DNA from: Oscillospiraceae bacterium
GTDB lineage: Bacteria; Bacillota; Clostridia; Oscillospirales; Acutalibacteraceae
Assembly: GCA_015065925.1 (NCBI GenBank)
Contig: SVPL01000013.1
Coordinates: 1 to 45,983 of the forward strand
Length of the DNA stretch: 45,983 bases
Direction: 5' to 3'
The notes beneath the pieces were generated by a model, which saw only the letters and a list, made by a program, of their open reading frames with translations, was not told the origin of the DNA and did not search any database. Both the position numbers and the translations under genes were made by a program. Position 1 is the first letter of the stretch; each line of letters begins with the position of its first letter. Below, piece after piece: positions 17,076 through 24,979 of the stretch.

Positions 17076-17756
17076 TTACCACTCAAATTTATATCCCATT
17101 CCGTAAACCGTTTTTAATTTAGTATTTCCAAAATCCCCCAATTTTGTACGAAGTCGCGCAACATGGGAGTCAACCGTTCTGTTATCCCCTTCAAAATCAT
17201 AACCCCAAACGGCATTTAAAATTTGGTCACGGGTTAAAACTCTGGAATGATTATCACTTAAATATACCAATATTTCAAATTCCTTTAAAGTAAGCTCTAG
17301 CACCTTACCATCCATATAGGCAACATAAGCATCTTTATTTATAACAAGCCCCTTTTGGGTGTTTAGCTCTGTTGCTTCTGGGTTACTTCTGCGAAGAAGC
17401 GCCTCAATGCGTTTTACCAATACGGCGGGAGAGAAAGGCTTGGTTACATAATCATCTGCCCCGCTTTCAAATCCCATAAGCTGGTCAAATTCCTCCGACC
17501 TTGCCGTTAAAAGCATAACGGGCACATTGGAAGTTTTGCGGATTTCTCTGCAAACCTGCCAACCATCCATTTCGGGCATCATTATATCAAGAATAACAAG
17601 ACTCACCTCTTTATGATTGTTAAATAATTGAAGGGCGGCTTCTCCATCCTGTGCAATTAGCGTATTATAGCCATCCGCTATTAGAAAATCGCTAATAAGT
17701 TCAGTTATTCTCGGTTCATCATCTGCTATTAAGATAGTATTTTTTTGTTCATTCAT
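17076..17756 (-). CDS. OmpR/PhoB-family response regulator
   Basis: A 226-residue regulator with a receiver domain (acidic pair in 'LIADDEPRI', phospho-acceptor Asp in 'LVILDIMMPEMDGW', Thr in 'VMLLTARSEE', Lys in 'DYVTKPFSP') and a winged-helix DNA-binding domain ('LTLKEFEILVYLSDN', 'RDQILNAVWGYDFEGDNRTVDSHVARLRTKLG'). It is the partner of the histidine kinase that follows. ATG at 17756 behind GGAG is preferred to GTG at 17765, which lies in the ribosome site. A TTCAAA-N17-TATAAC promoter lies just upstream, so the pair is transcribed separately from the phosphodiesterase gene before it. Confidence 0.94.
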   Translation of the reverse strand: MNEQKNTILIADDEPRITELISDFLIADGYNTLIAQDGEAALQLFNNHKEVSLVILDIMMPEMDGWQVCREIRKTSNVPVMLLTARSEEFDQLMGFESGADDYVTKPFSPAVLVKRIEALLRRSNPEATELNTQKGLVINKDAYVAYMDGKVLELTLKEFEILVYLSDNHSRVLTRDQILNAVWGYDFEGDNRTVDSHVARLRTKLGDFGNTKLKTVYGMGYKFEW

Positions 17757-17773
17757 AGTATTCACACTCCATT

Positions 17774-17802
17774 GTTATAATAGCATTTCAGGTTTATTTG
17801 AA
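17774..17802 (-). promoter_or_regulatory. Probable promoter of the two-component operon
   Basis: Minus strand TTCAAA, 17-base spacer, TATAAC, about 18 bases before the response regulator ATG. The fit is moderate. Confidence 0.4.
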
Positions 17803-17826
17803 TGTGATATATATGTTAATAAATTG

Positions 17827-18297
17827 TTACAGTCTTAAAAGATTTACCACAATTCCCTTATCGGTTATATCTATAATCGCATAACCCGGCGGCTCGGCGT
17901 AGTTATCCAGCGCCCCCGGACAAACAATATGTATTCCGTCACAATACTCCTCACGCTGAATATGGGTGTGTCCGTAAAGCACTAAAGAGGCTCCCTCTCT
18001 CTTTGCCGCTGAAAGAATATGCTCTGTACTGCTTTTTACTCCATAGGTGTGACCGTGAGAGGCAAGAATTTTCACACCATTGACGCTGAAAAATCCACTT
18101 GAAGGGTACTTACTAAAAAAATCACAGTTTCCTGAAAGAAAATGAAAGGTTTTATTGGAATAAAACGAACCTACATCAACCGCATCATCAACCCCGTCGC
18201 CTAAAAAGAAAACAGTATTAATATCAGGATATTTGTCTAAAACCTTTTCAAAAAAGCTTTTTCTCCTATGAAGGTCTGATACAACCAAAATTTGCAT
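17827..18297 (-). CDS. YfcE/MJ0936-family metallophosphoesterase
   Basis: A 156-residue calcineurin-like phosphodiesterase. Metal-binding motifs are in order: 'VVSDLHRR', 'FFLGDGVDD', 'FLSGNCDF', 'ILASHGHTYG' and 'LVLYGHTHIQR'. Such proteins hydrolyse phosphodiester substrates in vitro; the natural substrate is unclear. The frame stays open to 18630, but the extension has no family similarity and runs across genes on the other strand; ATG 18297 has AAAGGA nine bases upstream and gives the normal length. It is divergent from the small-protein operon at 18380. Confidence 0.9.
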   Translation of the reverse strand: MQILVVSDLHRRKSFFEKVLDKYPDINTVFFLGDGVDDAVDVGSFYSNKTFHFLSGNCDFFSKYPSSGFFSVNGVKILASHGHTYGVKSSTEHILSAAKREGASLVLYGHTHIQREEYCDGIHIVCPGALDNYAEPPGYAIIDITDKGIVVNLLRL

Positions 18298-18379
18298 AAC
18301 TACAATCCTTTCTTTGAAAAATAGTATATAACATAAATACCACTCATAGAATACAATAGTAAAGAAGGGTGGTTTTTTT

Positions 18380-18613
18380 ATGAATAATAACCAAAACAAA
18401 AACATTTCTGAGAATGCCAAAAACTTTTTAAAGCAAAATGGAATAGATGCCGAACAAATTAAAAATGCCGATAAAAGCTCTTTGCTTAAAAATTTAAGTC
18501 CTGAGGATGCCGCGAAAATCAATAATCTGCTAAATGATAAGGAAGCGCTTAACCAGTTGCTTAATTCTGATAAAGCAAAAGCAATAATGGCTAAGCTTTT
18601 CGGACAAAAATAA
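18380..18613 (+). CDS. Small helical protein, cassette gene 1 (uncharacterised)
   Basis: A 77-residue hydrophilic, mostly helical protein rich in Asn, Lys and Ala, with no signal peptide and no membrane segment. Its central part 'LSPEDAAKINNLLNDKEALNQLLNSDKAKAIMAKLF' suggests a short helical bundle. AAGGGTGG ribosome site, ATG start. Its stop overlaps the next ATG by one base, so these genes are translationally coupled. I do not recognise a named family. Clear codon structure, a ribosome site and coupling make it a real gene. Confidence 0.75.
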   Translation: MNNNQNKNISENAKNFLKQNGIDAEQIKNADKSSLLKNLSPEDAAKINNLLNDKEALNQLLNSDKAKAIMAKLFGQK

Positions 18614-18987
18614 TGGAAGATATAAGCCAAAAAATATCTGATTTGCTTGCAAGTGCTGACGGCTTAGACAGAATAAAAGCGGTAGCCGCCAATCTTCTTG
18701 GTGATGATTTCAAGGGTAAAGAGCAAACTACCCCAAAAGAAAATAATGACTTTTCCCTGCCGCAAAATCTTTTAGAAAATATGGGAAATATACAAGGCAT
18801 TATGAAGGTGGCAGGTCTTCTGGGAAATAAGCAAACAGATAGCAGAATTGAGCTTCTTCGAGCGCTTAAGCCCCATTTAAGTGAAGAAAGGGCAAAACGG
18901 GTAGATAAAGCGATTTCCATTTTAAAAATAGCAACCATTCTCCCTATTCTTCGCGAAGAAGGGTTGCTTGATTCCTTTGGATTTTAA
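18613..18987 (+). CDS. Small helical protein, cassette gene 2 (uncharacterised)
   Basis: A 124-residue protein with three parts: an N-terminal amphipathic helix ('MEDISQKISDLLASADGLDRIKAVAANLL'), a polar linker, and a C-terminal helical region with 'SRIELLRALKPHLSEERAKRVDKAISILKIATILPIL'. From memory, similar 'LL-ALKP-LS-ERA-KVDKAI' segments occur in uncharacterised proteins of many Clostridia; function unknown. It starts at the ATG that overlaps the stop of gene 1 and ends just before the AGGAGG of gene 3. No signal peptide, so cytoplasmic or membrane-associated. Confidence 0.78.
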   Translation: MEDISQKISDLLASADGLDRIKAVAANLLGDDFKGKEQTTPKENNDFSLPQNLLENMGNIQGIMKVAGLLGNKQTDSRIELLRALKPHLSEERAKRVDKAISILKIATILPILREEGLLDSFGF

Positions 18988-19002
18988 AGGAGGATGACTT
19001 AT

Positions 19003-19401
19003 TTGAATGAGCAAGAAAAGGCTGAATTTGAACGCCAAAAGAATAGAGCCGAGGCTCAATTAAACCAAATGTATTTTGGGAATATGAAAAAAACATCTAA
19101 CGGTTCGGGACTTGCTATGCCTTCATTTCTCGCGCCGCCCAAAGCGGCACAGCAACCTCTAAAATCAAAAAACGAAGGCAATAAAAAACCGGAAACTCCA
19201 AAGCCTAAAGCTCCAACCGAAGGCCCCAAACATCAACCCAAAAAGCAACCTTTAAAAAACGGAAATATTTTAAATTTTCTTAATTTTAAAGGACTGAAAA
19301 TGGATAATGACAGACTAATAATACTAGCGGTATGCCTACTTTTAGCAGGTGAAGAAACAGACGAACTTTTAATGCTGGCTCTGATATATATAATGCTTTA
19401 A
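19003..19401 (+). CDS. Small protein with charged linker and hydrophobic C-terminal helix, cassette gene 3 (uncharacterised)
   Basis: A protein of about 132 residues with a charged N-terminal helix ('NEQEKAEFERQKNRAEAQLNQMYFG'), a long Pro/Lys-rich disordered linker (about 45-85) and a C-terminal hydrophobic module ('DNDRLIILAVCLLLAGEETDELLMLALIYIML') that resembles membrane-associating tails of uncharacterised clostridial proteins. TTG at 19003 is nine bases after AAAGGAGG and is preferred; ATG 18994 touches the ribosome site. Last gene of the three-gene unit; its stop is two bases from that of the convergent sanA-like gene, with no terminator between them. Confidence 0.75.
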   Translation: MNEQEKAEFERQKNRAEAQLNQMYFGNMKKTSNGSGLAMPSFLAPPKAAQQPLKSKNEGNKKPETPKPKAPTEGPKHQPKKQPLKNGNILNFLNFKGLKMDNDRLIILAVCLLLAGEETDELLMLALIYIML

Positions 19402-19403
19402 AA

Positions 19404-20156
19404 TCAGCCTATTTCTATATTATTTTCCTTTGCCATTAATAAAAAGGCTTCATCATTAGTGATATTTCCATCTCCCGCAATACTTATTTTATCACCCAAA
19501 GGCATTTGGGGTACGGGATTAAAAATAGCAGTAAAAAAGTCCTTATCACGGGCAAGAATTTCACGCAATTCTCTGTAAAAAATTCCGCCGTAATTATAAT
19601 CGTATGTACTTACACCGCTAATGTTTATGCCTAATTTTTCTCCAAGATAAACGGTTCGATAAAGATGATAGCGCTGTGTAACCGCAATAAGATTTTTTAT
19701 TCCAAAAAGCTCCTTTGCCCTGTAAAGGCTTTCATATGTAGAAAATCCCGCGTGGTCCATAAAAACATCCTCAGCTGGAACCCCGTTTTCAATTGCGTAA
19801 ATTTTCATTACCCCAACTTCGTTATAATACTCCCCACCGTGGTCACCACTCATAAGAATTTTCTTTGCCACACCTTTTTTGTATAACTCAATGGCGGTAT
19901 CAAGCCTATCCTTTAGAATTGGACTGGGTTCGGTGCCTCTGACACCACACCCCAAAACCATAATGCAATCTGCAGTGGTGTTACCAAATTCTTTTGGTTC
20001 ATACATATTACCTTTAGCGCTTGCGCAAACAAATGTATTAAGTCCTAAAACTACCAAAAGACAAAATACCAAAATCCAAAGCAATACAACTATTATTTTT
20101 TTAAAAGCCGAATTTTTTACATCGGCTTTTTTATTTTTGAAAAATTTATTTAACAA
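19404..20156 (-). CDS. SanA/YdcF-like (DUF218) membrane-anchored protein
   Basis: A 250-residue protein with one N-terminal membrane helix (about 20-44, 'KKIIVVLLWILVFCLLVVLGLN') and an extracytoplasmic DUF218 domain: 'ADCIMVLGCGVRG', 'SPILKDRLDTAIELYKKG', 'KKILMSGDHGG', 'MKIYAIENGVPAEDVFMDHAGFSTYESLYRAKELFG' and 'LIAVTQRYHLYRTVYLG'. SanA and ElyC of E. coli belong here and affect envelope integrity and vancomycin exclusion; the biochemical role is unsettled. TTG start eight bases after GGGGG. The first codons contain a terminator-like hairpin read on the opposite strand. Confidence 0.85.
   Translation of the reverse strand: MLNKFFKNKKADVKNSAFKKIIVVLLWILVFCLLVVLGLNTFVCASAKGNMYEPKEFGNTTADCIMVLGCGVRGTEPSPILKDRLDTAIELYKKGVAKKILMSGDHGGEYYNEVGVMKIYAIENGVPAEDVFMDHAGFSTYESLYRAKELFGIKNLIAVTQRYHLYRTVYLGEKLGINISGVSTYDYNYGGIFYRELREILARDKDFFTAIFNPVPQMPLGDKISIAGDGNITNDEAFLLMAKENNIEIG
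20103..20138 (+). terminator. Terminator-like hairpin inside the sanA-like coding sequence
   Basis: On the plus strand a 9-bp stem (AAAAGCCGA / TCGGCTTTT) is followed by TTATTTTT. It lies within codons about 8-18 of the minus-strand gene and could stop transcripts running antisense from the 18380-19401 operon, which has no terminator of its own. It may also be chance. Confidence 0.4.
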
Positions 20157-20186
20157 GGCAATACCCCCGAACTTTTATTACATATT

Positions 20187-20216
20187 ATTTTACCATAATT
20201 TTATGGTCGCGTACAA
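20187..20216 (-). promoter_or_regulatory. Possible promoter of the sanA-like gene
   Basis: Minus strand TTGTAC, 18-base spacer, TAAAAT. The spacer holds a short palindrome (CCATAA...TTATGG) that could be an operator. Confidence 0.35.
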
Positions 20217-20258
20217 TAGTATTTTGTAAATAATTTTATTTTTTCATCTACTGAATTG

Positions 20259-20288
20259 TTGACTTTACATCCCAACAGGATATATAAT
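20259..20288 (+). promoter_or_regulatory. Promoter of pcrA
   Basis: TTGACT, an 18-base spacer and TATAAT, 47 bases before the pcrA start codon. Confidence 0.6.
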
Positions 20289-20335
20289 ATACTAGTCACC
20301 ATTAACATCTGATTATTACGAAAGGACAAAAAACA

Positions 20336-22777
20336 ATGCCCTATACCAAAGAAGATTTTATAGCCCTTAGAAGGGCGATTATAAAAAAAGATTTTGGCAG
20401 AATGAACGATATGCAGCTTTCGGCGGTTGTTACCACAAAGGGACCTCTTTTGGTGCTTGCGGGTGCGGGAAGCGGCAAAACCACCGTGCTTGTTAACCGA
20501 ATTGCCTGCCTTGTAAAATACGGCGACGCTTGGAATACCGAATTTGTACCGCAAATAAGCGAAGAAGAATACCAAATGGGTAAGGATTTTTTAGAAGGAA
20601 AAGTTGATACTCTACCCGAAAGAGTCTTTAGCTATTATCCTGCAAATCCTTGGGAGATACTTGCCATAACCTTTACAAATAAGGCGGCGGGCGAGCTTAA
20701 AAACCGAATTGGCAACCGACTGGGTGATAAAGCAAATGATATATGGGCGGGTACCTTCCATAGCATTTGCGCCCGTATTTTGCGCCGTTACGGTGATTTA
20801 ATCGGTTACTCCTCACACTTTACCATTTACGATACCGACGACCAAAAGCGTGTTATTAAAGACATTTTAAAACAATTGGATATTTCCGAAAAGGAACTAC
20901 CAATAAAATTTGTTATGAATGAAATCAGTCACGCAAAGGATAGCCTTGTATCACCCATTCAGTATGCCGAAACCACAGGCAAGGGTTTATATCCTATGAA
21001 AAGGGCGGCAGGCGAGGTTTATAAAGAATATCAAAAACGCCTTAAAGCCGCAGATGCAATGGATTTTGATGATATAATATACAATACTGTAGAGCTTTTT
21101 AAGAAAAACCCCGATGTTTTGGAATACTACGCAAATAAATTCAAATACATAATGGTAGATGAGTATCAGGATACCAACCACGCCCAATACAAGCTGGTAA
21201 GTATGCTTGCGTCACTTCACCAAAATATATGCGTTGTAGGTGATGACGACCAAAGCATTTACTCCTTCAGAGGCGCCACAATTGAAAATATTTTAAGCTT
21301 TGAGAATAATTTTAAAAATGCCAAAGTAATCAGATTAGAGCAAAATTACCGTTCAACCTCTACAATTTTAAATGCGGCTAATGCCGTTATTGCCAACAAC
21401 AAGGGCAGAAAAGGTAAAAATCTTTGGACAAGCCTTGAAACAGATAGCAAAATAAAGGTTCACACTCTGGAAAGCGAGCAGGATGAGGCAAAATTTATTG
21501 CAGAAACCATACTTTTCAAGGCACAAGAGGGTGAAAAATTTAATCAAAATGCAGTTCTTTACCGAATGAACGCACTTTCAAGCACCATTGAAAATGTTTT
21601 TGTGCGTTCGGGTATCCCCTATCGCATTGTGGGCGGTCACCGCTTTTTTGACCGCAAGGAAATTAAAGATGTTATTGCCTACTTAAATATTATTAACAAT
21701 CCTAACGATTCGGTAAGGCTTAAACGAATTATAAATGAACCTAAACGGGGAATTGGCGAAACAACCGTAAAAAATGCCGAGGAGGTTGCATCACAGCTTG
21801 GAATTTCCCTTTTTGAGGTTCTTTCAAATGCAGAGGATTATCCGATTTTATCCCGCGCCTCCGCAAAGCTCTCTATTTTCACCAAAATGATAAATGAGCT
21901 TATTGTTTTGGCAGACGAGCTTACAATTGAAGAGCTTTTTGATGAAATGCTTAATAAATCGGGATATTTGTCTGCTCTGCGCGCCGAAGGTGAAGAATCT
22001 GCCGACCGAGTTGACAATGTTAACGAGCTTCGCTCAGGCATTATAAACTATCAAAACGAAGCCGAAGAACCTTCCCTTTCGGAATATTTGGAGGAAGTCG
22101 CTCTTATAAGCGATATTGATAGCTACAACCCCGACGAAGATTATGTTGTGCTTATGACTCTCCACTCGGCAAAGGGCTTGGAATTTGATAATGTATTTTT
22201 AGTAGGTTTAGAGGAGGGGGTTTTCCCCGGCAATCAAACCATTTACGGCGGTGACAAGGAAATTGAGGAGGAACGCCGACTTGCCTATGTTGGTATTACC
22301 CGCGCTAAGCGAAATCTTTACATAACCAACGCCTATACCAGAATGTTGTTTGGCTCTACCAATCGCAATATGCCATCCCGATTTTTAAAGGAAATTCCAA
22401 CCGACCTATGTGAAATAAACGGCAGAGAAGCCGTCGACCCTTGGGAAGCAAAACTAAAACAAGCTATTGCAGGTGGATACGGTGGATACAAGGGGGGATA
22501 TAGAAGCGGTTACAGTGCATACGGAAATAATGGCGGTTATTCCGCTTCAAAATCAACCGAAGCATCTAAATCCACCTACCGTGCTACAGCCTCATCTGCC
22601 TCGAAAACCGAAAAGGTGGAATACACAAAGGGTATGCGTGTAAGACATAAGGTATTTGGTGACGGAACTATTCTTAAAACAACACCAATGGGCGGTGACT
22701 GCCTTTTGGAAATTGCCTTTGACAATCGCGGCACTAAAAAACTTATGTCTAACTTTGTTAAGATGGAGATATTGTAA
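20336..22777 (+). CDS. pcrA: ATP-dependent DNA helicase PcrA (UvrD/Rep superfamily 1A)
   Basis: An 813-residue 3'-5' helicase for repair and replication restart. Motifs in order: Walker A 'AGAGSGKTT' (about 42-50), 'AITFTNKAAGELKNRI', 'GTFHSICARILRRY', motif II 'VDEYQDTN' (about 280), motif III 'VGDDDQSIYSFRGA', motif IV 'LEQNYRST', motif V 'VLMTLHSAKGLEFDNVFLVGLEEGVFP' and motif VI 'EERRLAYVGITRAK'. The tail has a Gly/Tyr- and Ser-rich linker and a Tudor-like domain ('GMRVRHKVFGDGTI...FVKMEIL'), which contacts RNA polymerase in Bacillus PcrA. About 40 extra residues lie between motifs I and Ia (about 65-104). AAAGGA ribosome site; own promoter and terminator. Confidence 0.96.
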   Translation: MPYTKEDFIALRRAIIKKDFGRMNDMQLSAVVTTKGPLLVLAGAGSGKTTVLVNRIACLVKYGDAWNTEFVPQISEEEYQMGKDFLEGKVDTLPERVFSYYPANPWEILAITFTNKAAGELKNRIGNRLGDKANDIWAGTFHSICARILRRYGDLIGYSSHFTIYDTDDQKRVIKDILKQLDISEKELPIKFVMNEISHAKDSLVSPIQYAETTGKGLYPMKRAAGEVYKEYQKRLKAADAMDFDDIIYNTVELFKKNPDVLEYYANKFKYIMVDEYQDTNHAQYKLVSMLASLHQNICVVGDDDQSIYSFRGATIENILSFENNFKNAKVIRLEQNYRSTSTILNAANAVIANNKGRKGKNLWTSLETDSKIKVHTLESEQDEAKFIAETILFKAQEGEKFNQNAVLYRMNALSSTIENVFVRSGIPYRIVGGHRFFDRKEIKDVIAYLNIINNPNDSVRLKRIINEPKRGIGETTVKNAEEVASQLGISLFEVLSNAEDYPILSRASAKLSIFTKMINELIVLADELTIEELFDEMLNKSGYLSALRAEGEESADRVDNVNELRSGIINYQNEAEEPSLSEYLEEVALISDIDSYNPDEDYVVLMTLHSAKGLEFDNVFLVGLEEGVFPGNQTIYGGDKEIEEERRLAYVGITRAKRNLYITNAYTRMLFGSTNRNMPSRFLKEIPTDLCEINGREAVDPWEAKLKQAIAGGYGGYKGGYRSGYSAYGNNGGYSASKSTEASKSTYRATASSASKTEKVEYTKGMRVRHKVFGDGTILKTTPMGGDCLLEIAFDNRGTKKLMSNFVKMEIL

Positions 22778-22781
22778 ACTT

Positions 22782-22813
22782 AAAGCCTGTGCTACCAAAA
22801 CAGCACAGGCTTT
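22782..22813. terminator. Bidirectional terminator between pcrA and the binding-protein gene
   Basis: A perfect 12-bp inverted repeat, AAAGCCTGTGCT and complement, with an 8-base loop, four bases after the pcrA stop and 23 before the end of the convergent gene. Confidence 0.85.
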
Positions 22814-22835
22814 GAATTATCTTTTGATTTTTATT

Positions 22836-23696
22836 TTACTGCAAAAGGTATTTTGACATACTTTGAAGGGTGGCGGCGAAGCCTTCGGATGCATACACCA
22901 GAGCCTCAACATCCACCTCATAAACTGCGGCATTTTTAACGGCAGTTAAATCCTTGTAGGTTTCCTCTTTTAAGATTGTTTCACTAAGTCCCGCGGGGCA
23001 GAAAATAACCTCGGGATCAGCGGCTTTTATATCTGCAAAGCTCATCATATAATCGGTGTGCTCTGCGGCAATATTTACCATACCTGCTTTTTCCATAGCC
23101 TGACCTGCGATTGTGTCACCCGTTGCAACAAAGCCTTCCTCAACATAAAGGGCGACTCTTTTGGTAACACCGCTAAGAGAAGTTTTGGTTTCACTTATAA
23201 TTCTTTCGTTTTCGCCAATATAAGGATCATACGCTTCTAAATATTTTTCTTCTCCCAAAAACAGTTTAGAAAGAGCTTCGTAATAAGGCGCAACCTCGCT
23301 ATACTTTGTAGGAGTCAAAAGCAACACAACAGTAATATCGCGGGCTTTTAGGTTTTCCTTAACCGAATCGGTAAGCTCGGCGGGAGTGATAAGCACATCG
23401 GGTGAAAGCTCATACACCTTTTCAAAATCAATGAACATTGTTTCGCCTAGATTGGTTATACCTTCGATTTCGGTTTCCAAAAACTCTGCAGGCGCCCCCA
23501 CCAAGTAGGATTTATAACCAAGCGCATAAATTGCTGATGCCGCCTGTTTGCTAATAACCGCAACCGTTTTGGGCGGCTCGGTTATTTCGGTATCCCCCAC
23601 CATTACGGGGTAGCCATCATTAGCTTTACACCCCGCAAAAGCCAAAATCAACAACATTATAGATAAAACAACCGATAAAAATTTAATAATCCTCAA
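22836..23696 (-). CDS. Substrate-binding lipoprotein of an iron/cobalamin-type ABC transporter (orphan)
   Basis: A 286-residue lipoprotein: a hydrophobic signal ending in the lipobox LAFAGC, then a class III periplasmic-binding fold ('PKTVAVISKQAASAIYALGYKSYLVGAP', 'NLGETMFIDFEKVYELSPDVLITPAEL', 'AADPEVIFCPAGLS'), the family of BtuF, FhuD and FepB. It would sit on the outer face of the membrane and deliver a siderophore, haem or corrinoid. No permease or ATPase gene lies nearby, so its transporter is elsewhere or it senses rather than transports. TTG 23696 has AAGGTGA five bases upstream and is preferred to GTG 23705 inside the ribosome site. Confidence 0.85.
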   Translation of the reverse strand: MRIIKFLSVVLSIMLLILAFAGCKANDGYPVMVGDTEITEPPKTVAVISKQAASAIYALGYKSYLVGAPAEFLETEIEGITNLGETMFIDFEKVYELSPDVLITPAELTDSVKENLKARDITVVLLLTPTKYSEVAPYYEALSKLFLGEEKYLEAYDPYIGENERIISETKTSLSGVTKRVALYVEEGFVATGDTIAGQAMEKAGMVNIAAEHTDYMMSFADIKAADPEVIFCPAGLSETILKEETYKDLTAVKNAAVYEVDVEALVYASEGFAATLQSMSKYLLQ

Positions 23697-23808
23697 AAAA
23701 ATCACCTTTTTCCCTATTTGTTTAATTTTACTTCATATTTTATGATATTTCAAGTGTTATAATAAAAAAAGAAATTAATTTTTACAATATAAAAGGAAGG
23801 ATTGAAAA

Positions 23809-24612
23809 ATGCCTAGTAATACTATAATTAAAACCAATGCAAAAACTTCCCTTCAAAACAAATGGTCTGCCGCCATAAGCGTAGGCGCCATTATATTATC
23901 TGTTTTTTGCCTTTATATTGTTTTACTGCAACTCATTCTTATACCAATTACAACTATATTTAATGAGGTTACTGCGTTATTTATTGTTATTGCGCTTTCT
24001 GTTGTTTTTGCGCAATTATTTGGTATGCCCCTTTTATATGGAGCTTTAAGATGGTTTTGGTTTACTTCTTCAGATGCCGAAGTTCGGGTGAGTGAAATTT
24101 TTTGCTATTTGGGAAGCGGCAAAGAATATCTAAGAGCCCTTTCCCTTAGTTTCAGAATATTTATTCGTAGCTCGGCAGTTCTTTTTTTCTGTTTTCTGCC
24201 CTCGTTAGTGGTTACGGCAATCAGCTCCCCCACCACATACAGTATGTTTAATTCATCAATGCCCTATTGGGCATCCTCTGTTTGGGCGCTTGGCAACGTG
24301 CTTACTATTTTTGGTGTGGTTATGTCATTTGTTCTGTTGCTCAGATATTTTGCAGCTCCGATTTTAATGATAAATGACCCTTCCATAACCCCTCACGAGG
24401 CTTTGGATTTATCAGTAATAATCACCAAAAATGCCAACGGCAAAACTCTTTCGTTTGTATTCTCGTTTTTCGGTTGGGCTGTTTTATCATTACTTTATCT
24501 ACCAATACTTTTTACACTACCCTATTTTTTAGTATCATACTCGGTATTCTGTAGATTTTTAATTAACCACTATAATCGCAAAATTGCAACCCATTTTGGA
24601 AATAATTTTTAA
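23809..24612 (+). CDS. Uncharacterised multi-pass membrane protein (DUF975-like)
   Basis: A 267-residue protein with five or six predicted membrane helices (about 20-45, 50-78, 112-140, 158-186, 215-245). The N-terminus 'IKTNAKTSLQNKWSAAISVGAIIL' recalls the DUF975 family of Firmicute membrane proteins, but that match is from memory and uncertain. AGGAAGG ribosome site, ATG start, TATAAT at 23758-23763. A terminator follows at once, so it is a single-gene unit. Function unknown. Confidence 0.65.
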   Translation: MPSNTIIKTNAKTSLQNKWSAAISVGAIILSVFCLYIVLLQLILIPITTIFNEVTALFIVIALSVVFAQLFGMPLLYGALRWFWFTSSDAEVRVSEIFCYLGSGKEYLRALSLSFRIFIRSSAVLFFCFLPSLVVTAISSPTTYSMFNSSMPYWASSVWALGNVLTIFGVVMSFVLLLRYFAAPILMINDPSITPHEALDLSVIITKNANGKTLSFVFSFFGWAVLSLLYLPILFTLPYFLVSYSVFCRFLINHYNRKIATHFGNNF

Positions 24613-24630
24613 AAAATTTCAATAATAGTT

Positions 24631-24667
24631 AACGGACAGATTTTAACCTTTGGAAAATCTGTCCGTT
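24631..24667 (+). terminator. Terminator after the DUF975-like gene
   Basis: A perfect 14-bp stem (AACGGACAGATTTT and complement) with a 9-base loop runs into seven T residues; it lies 18 bases after the stop codon and can also insulate azlD on the other strand. Confidence 0.88.
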
Positions 24668-24670
24668 TTT

Positions 24671-24979
24671 TTAATACATTATAAGCTCTGTAATAAATAC
24701 TGCCACACAGGCAGAAATGGAAACCCAAATAAGACTTTTGCCAAAAAACGCCAATATTAATGCCACCGCAAAGCCTGCTACTCCCGACCATATACCCGCT
24801 GTATCATTTAAAATTGCGGGGAAGGTCATTACAGAAAGGGTAACAAAGGGCACATAATATAAAAAGGATTTTATGTAAACATTTGTTATTTCCTTGCGAA
24901 TAAGGGTGAATGGCAACATTCTTATTAAATAGGTCACACCAGCCATAACCACTATATAAGAAAGTACATTTATACTCAT
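24671..24979 (-). CDS. azlD: AzlD-family branched-chain amino acid exporter subunit
   Basis: A 102-residue, almost wholly hydrophobic protein with four membrane helices and the AzlD pattern ('VVMAGVTYLIRMLPFTLIRK', 'SFLYYVPFVTLSVMTFPAIL', 'GFAVALILAFFGKSLIWVSISACVAVFI'). With AzlC it forms a branched-chain amino acid exporter, the source of azaleucine resistance in Bacillus. It overlaps azlC by four bases (ATGA), so the two are translationally coupled. Confidence 0.9.
   Translation of the reverse strand: MSINVLSYIVVMAGVTYLIRMLPFTLIRKEITNVYIKSFLYYVPFVTLSVMTFPAILNDTAGIWSGVAGFAVALILAFFGKSLIWVSISACVAVFITELIMY

Noticed and set aside
17827..18630. A 267-codon reading frame that would extend the phosphodiesterase N-terminus by 111 residues
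   Set aside because: The extension has no family similarity, overlaps two well-supported genes on the plus strand, and the internal ATG at 18297 has a ribosome site and gives the normal protein length.
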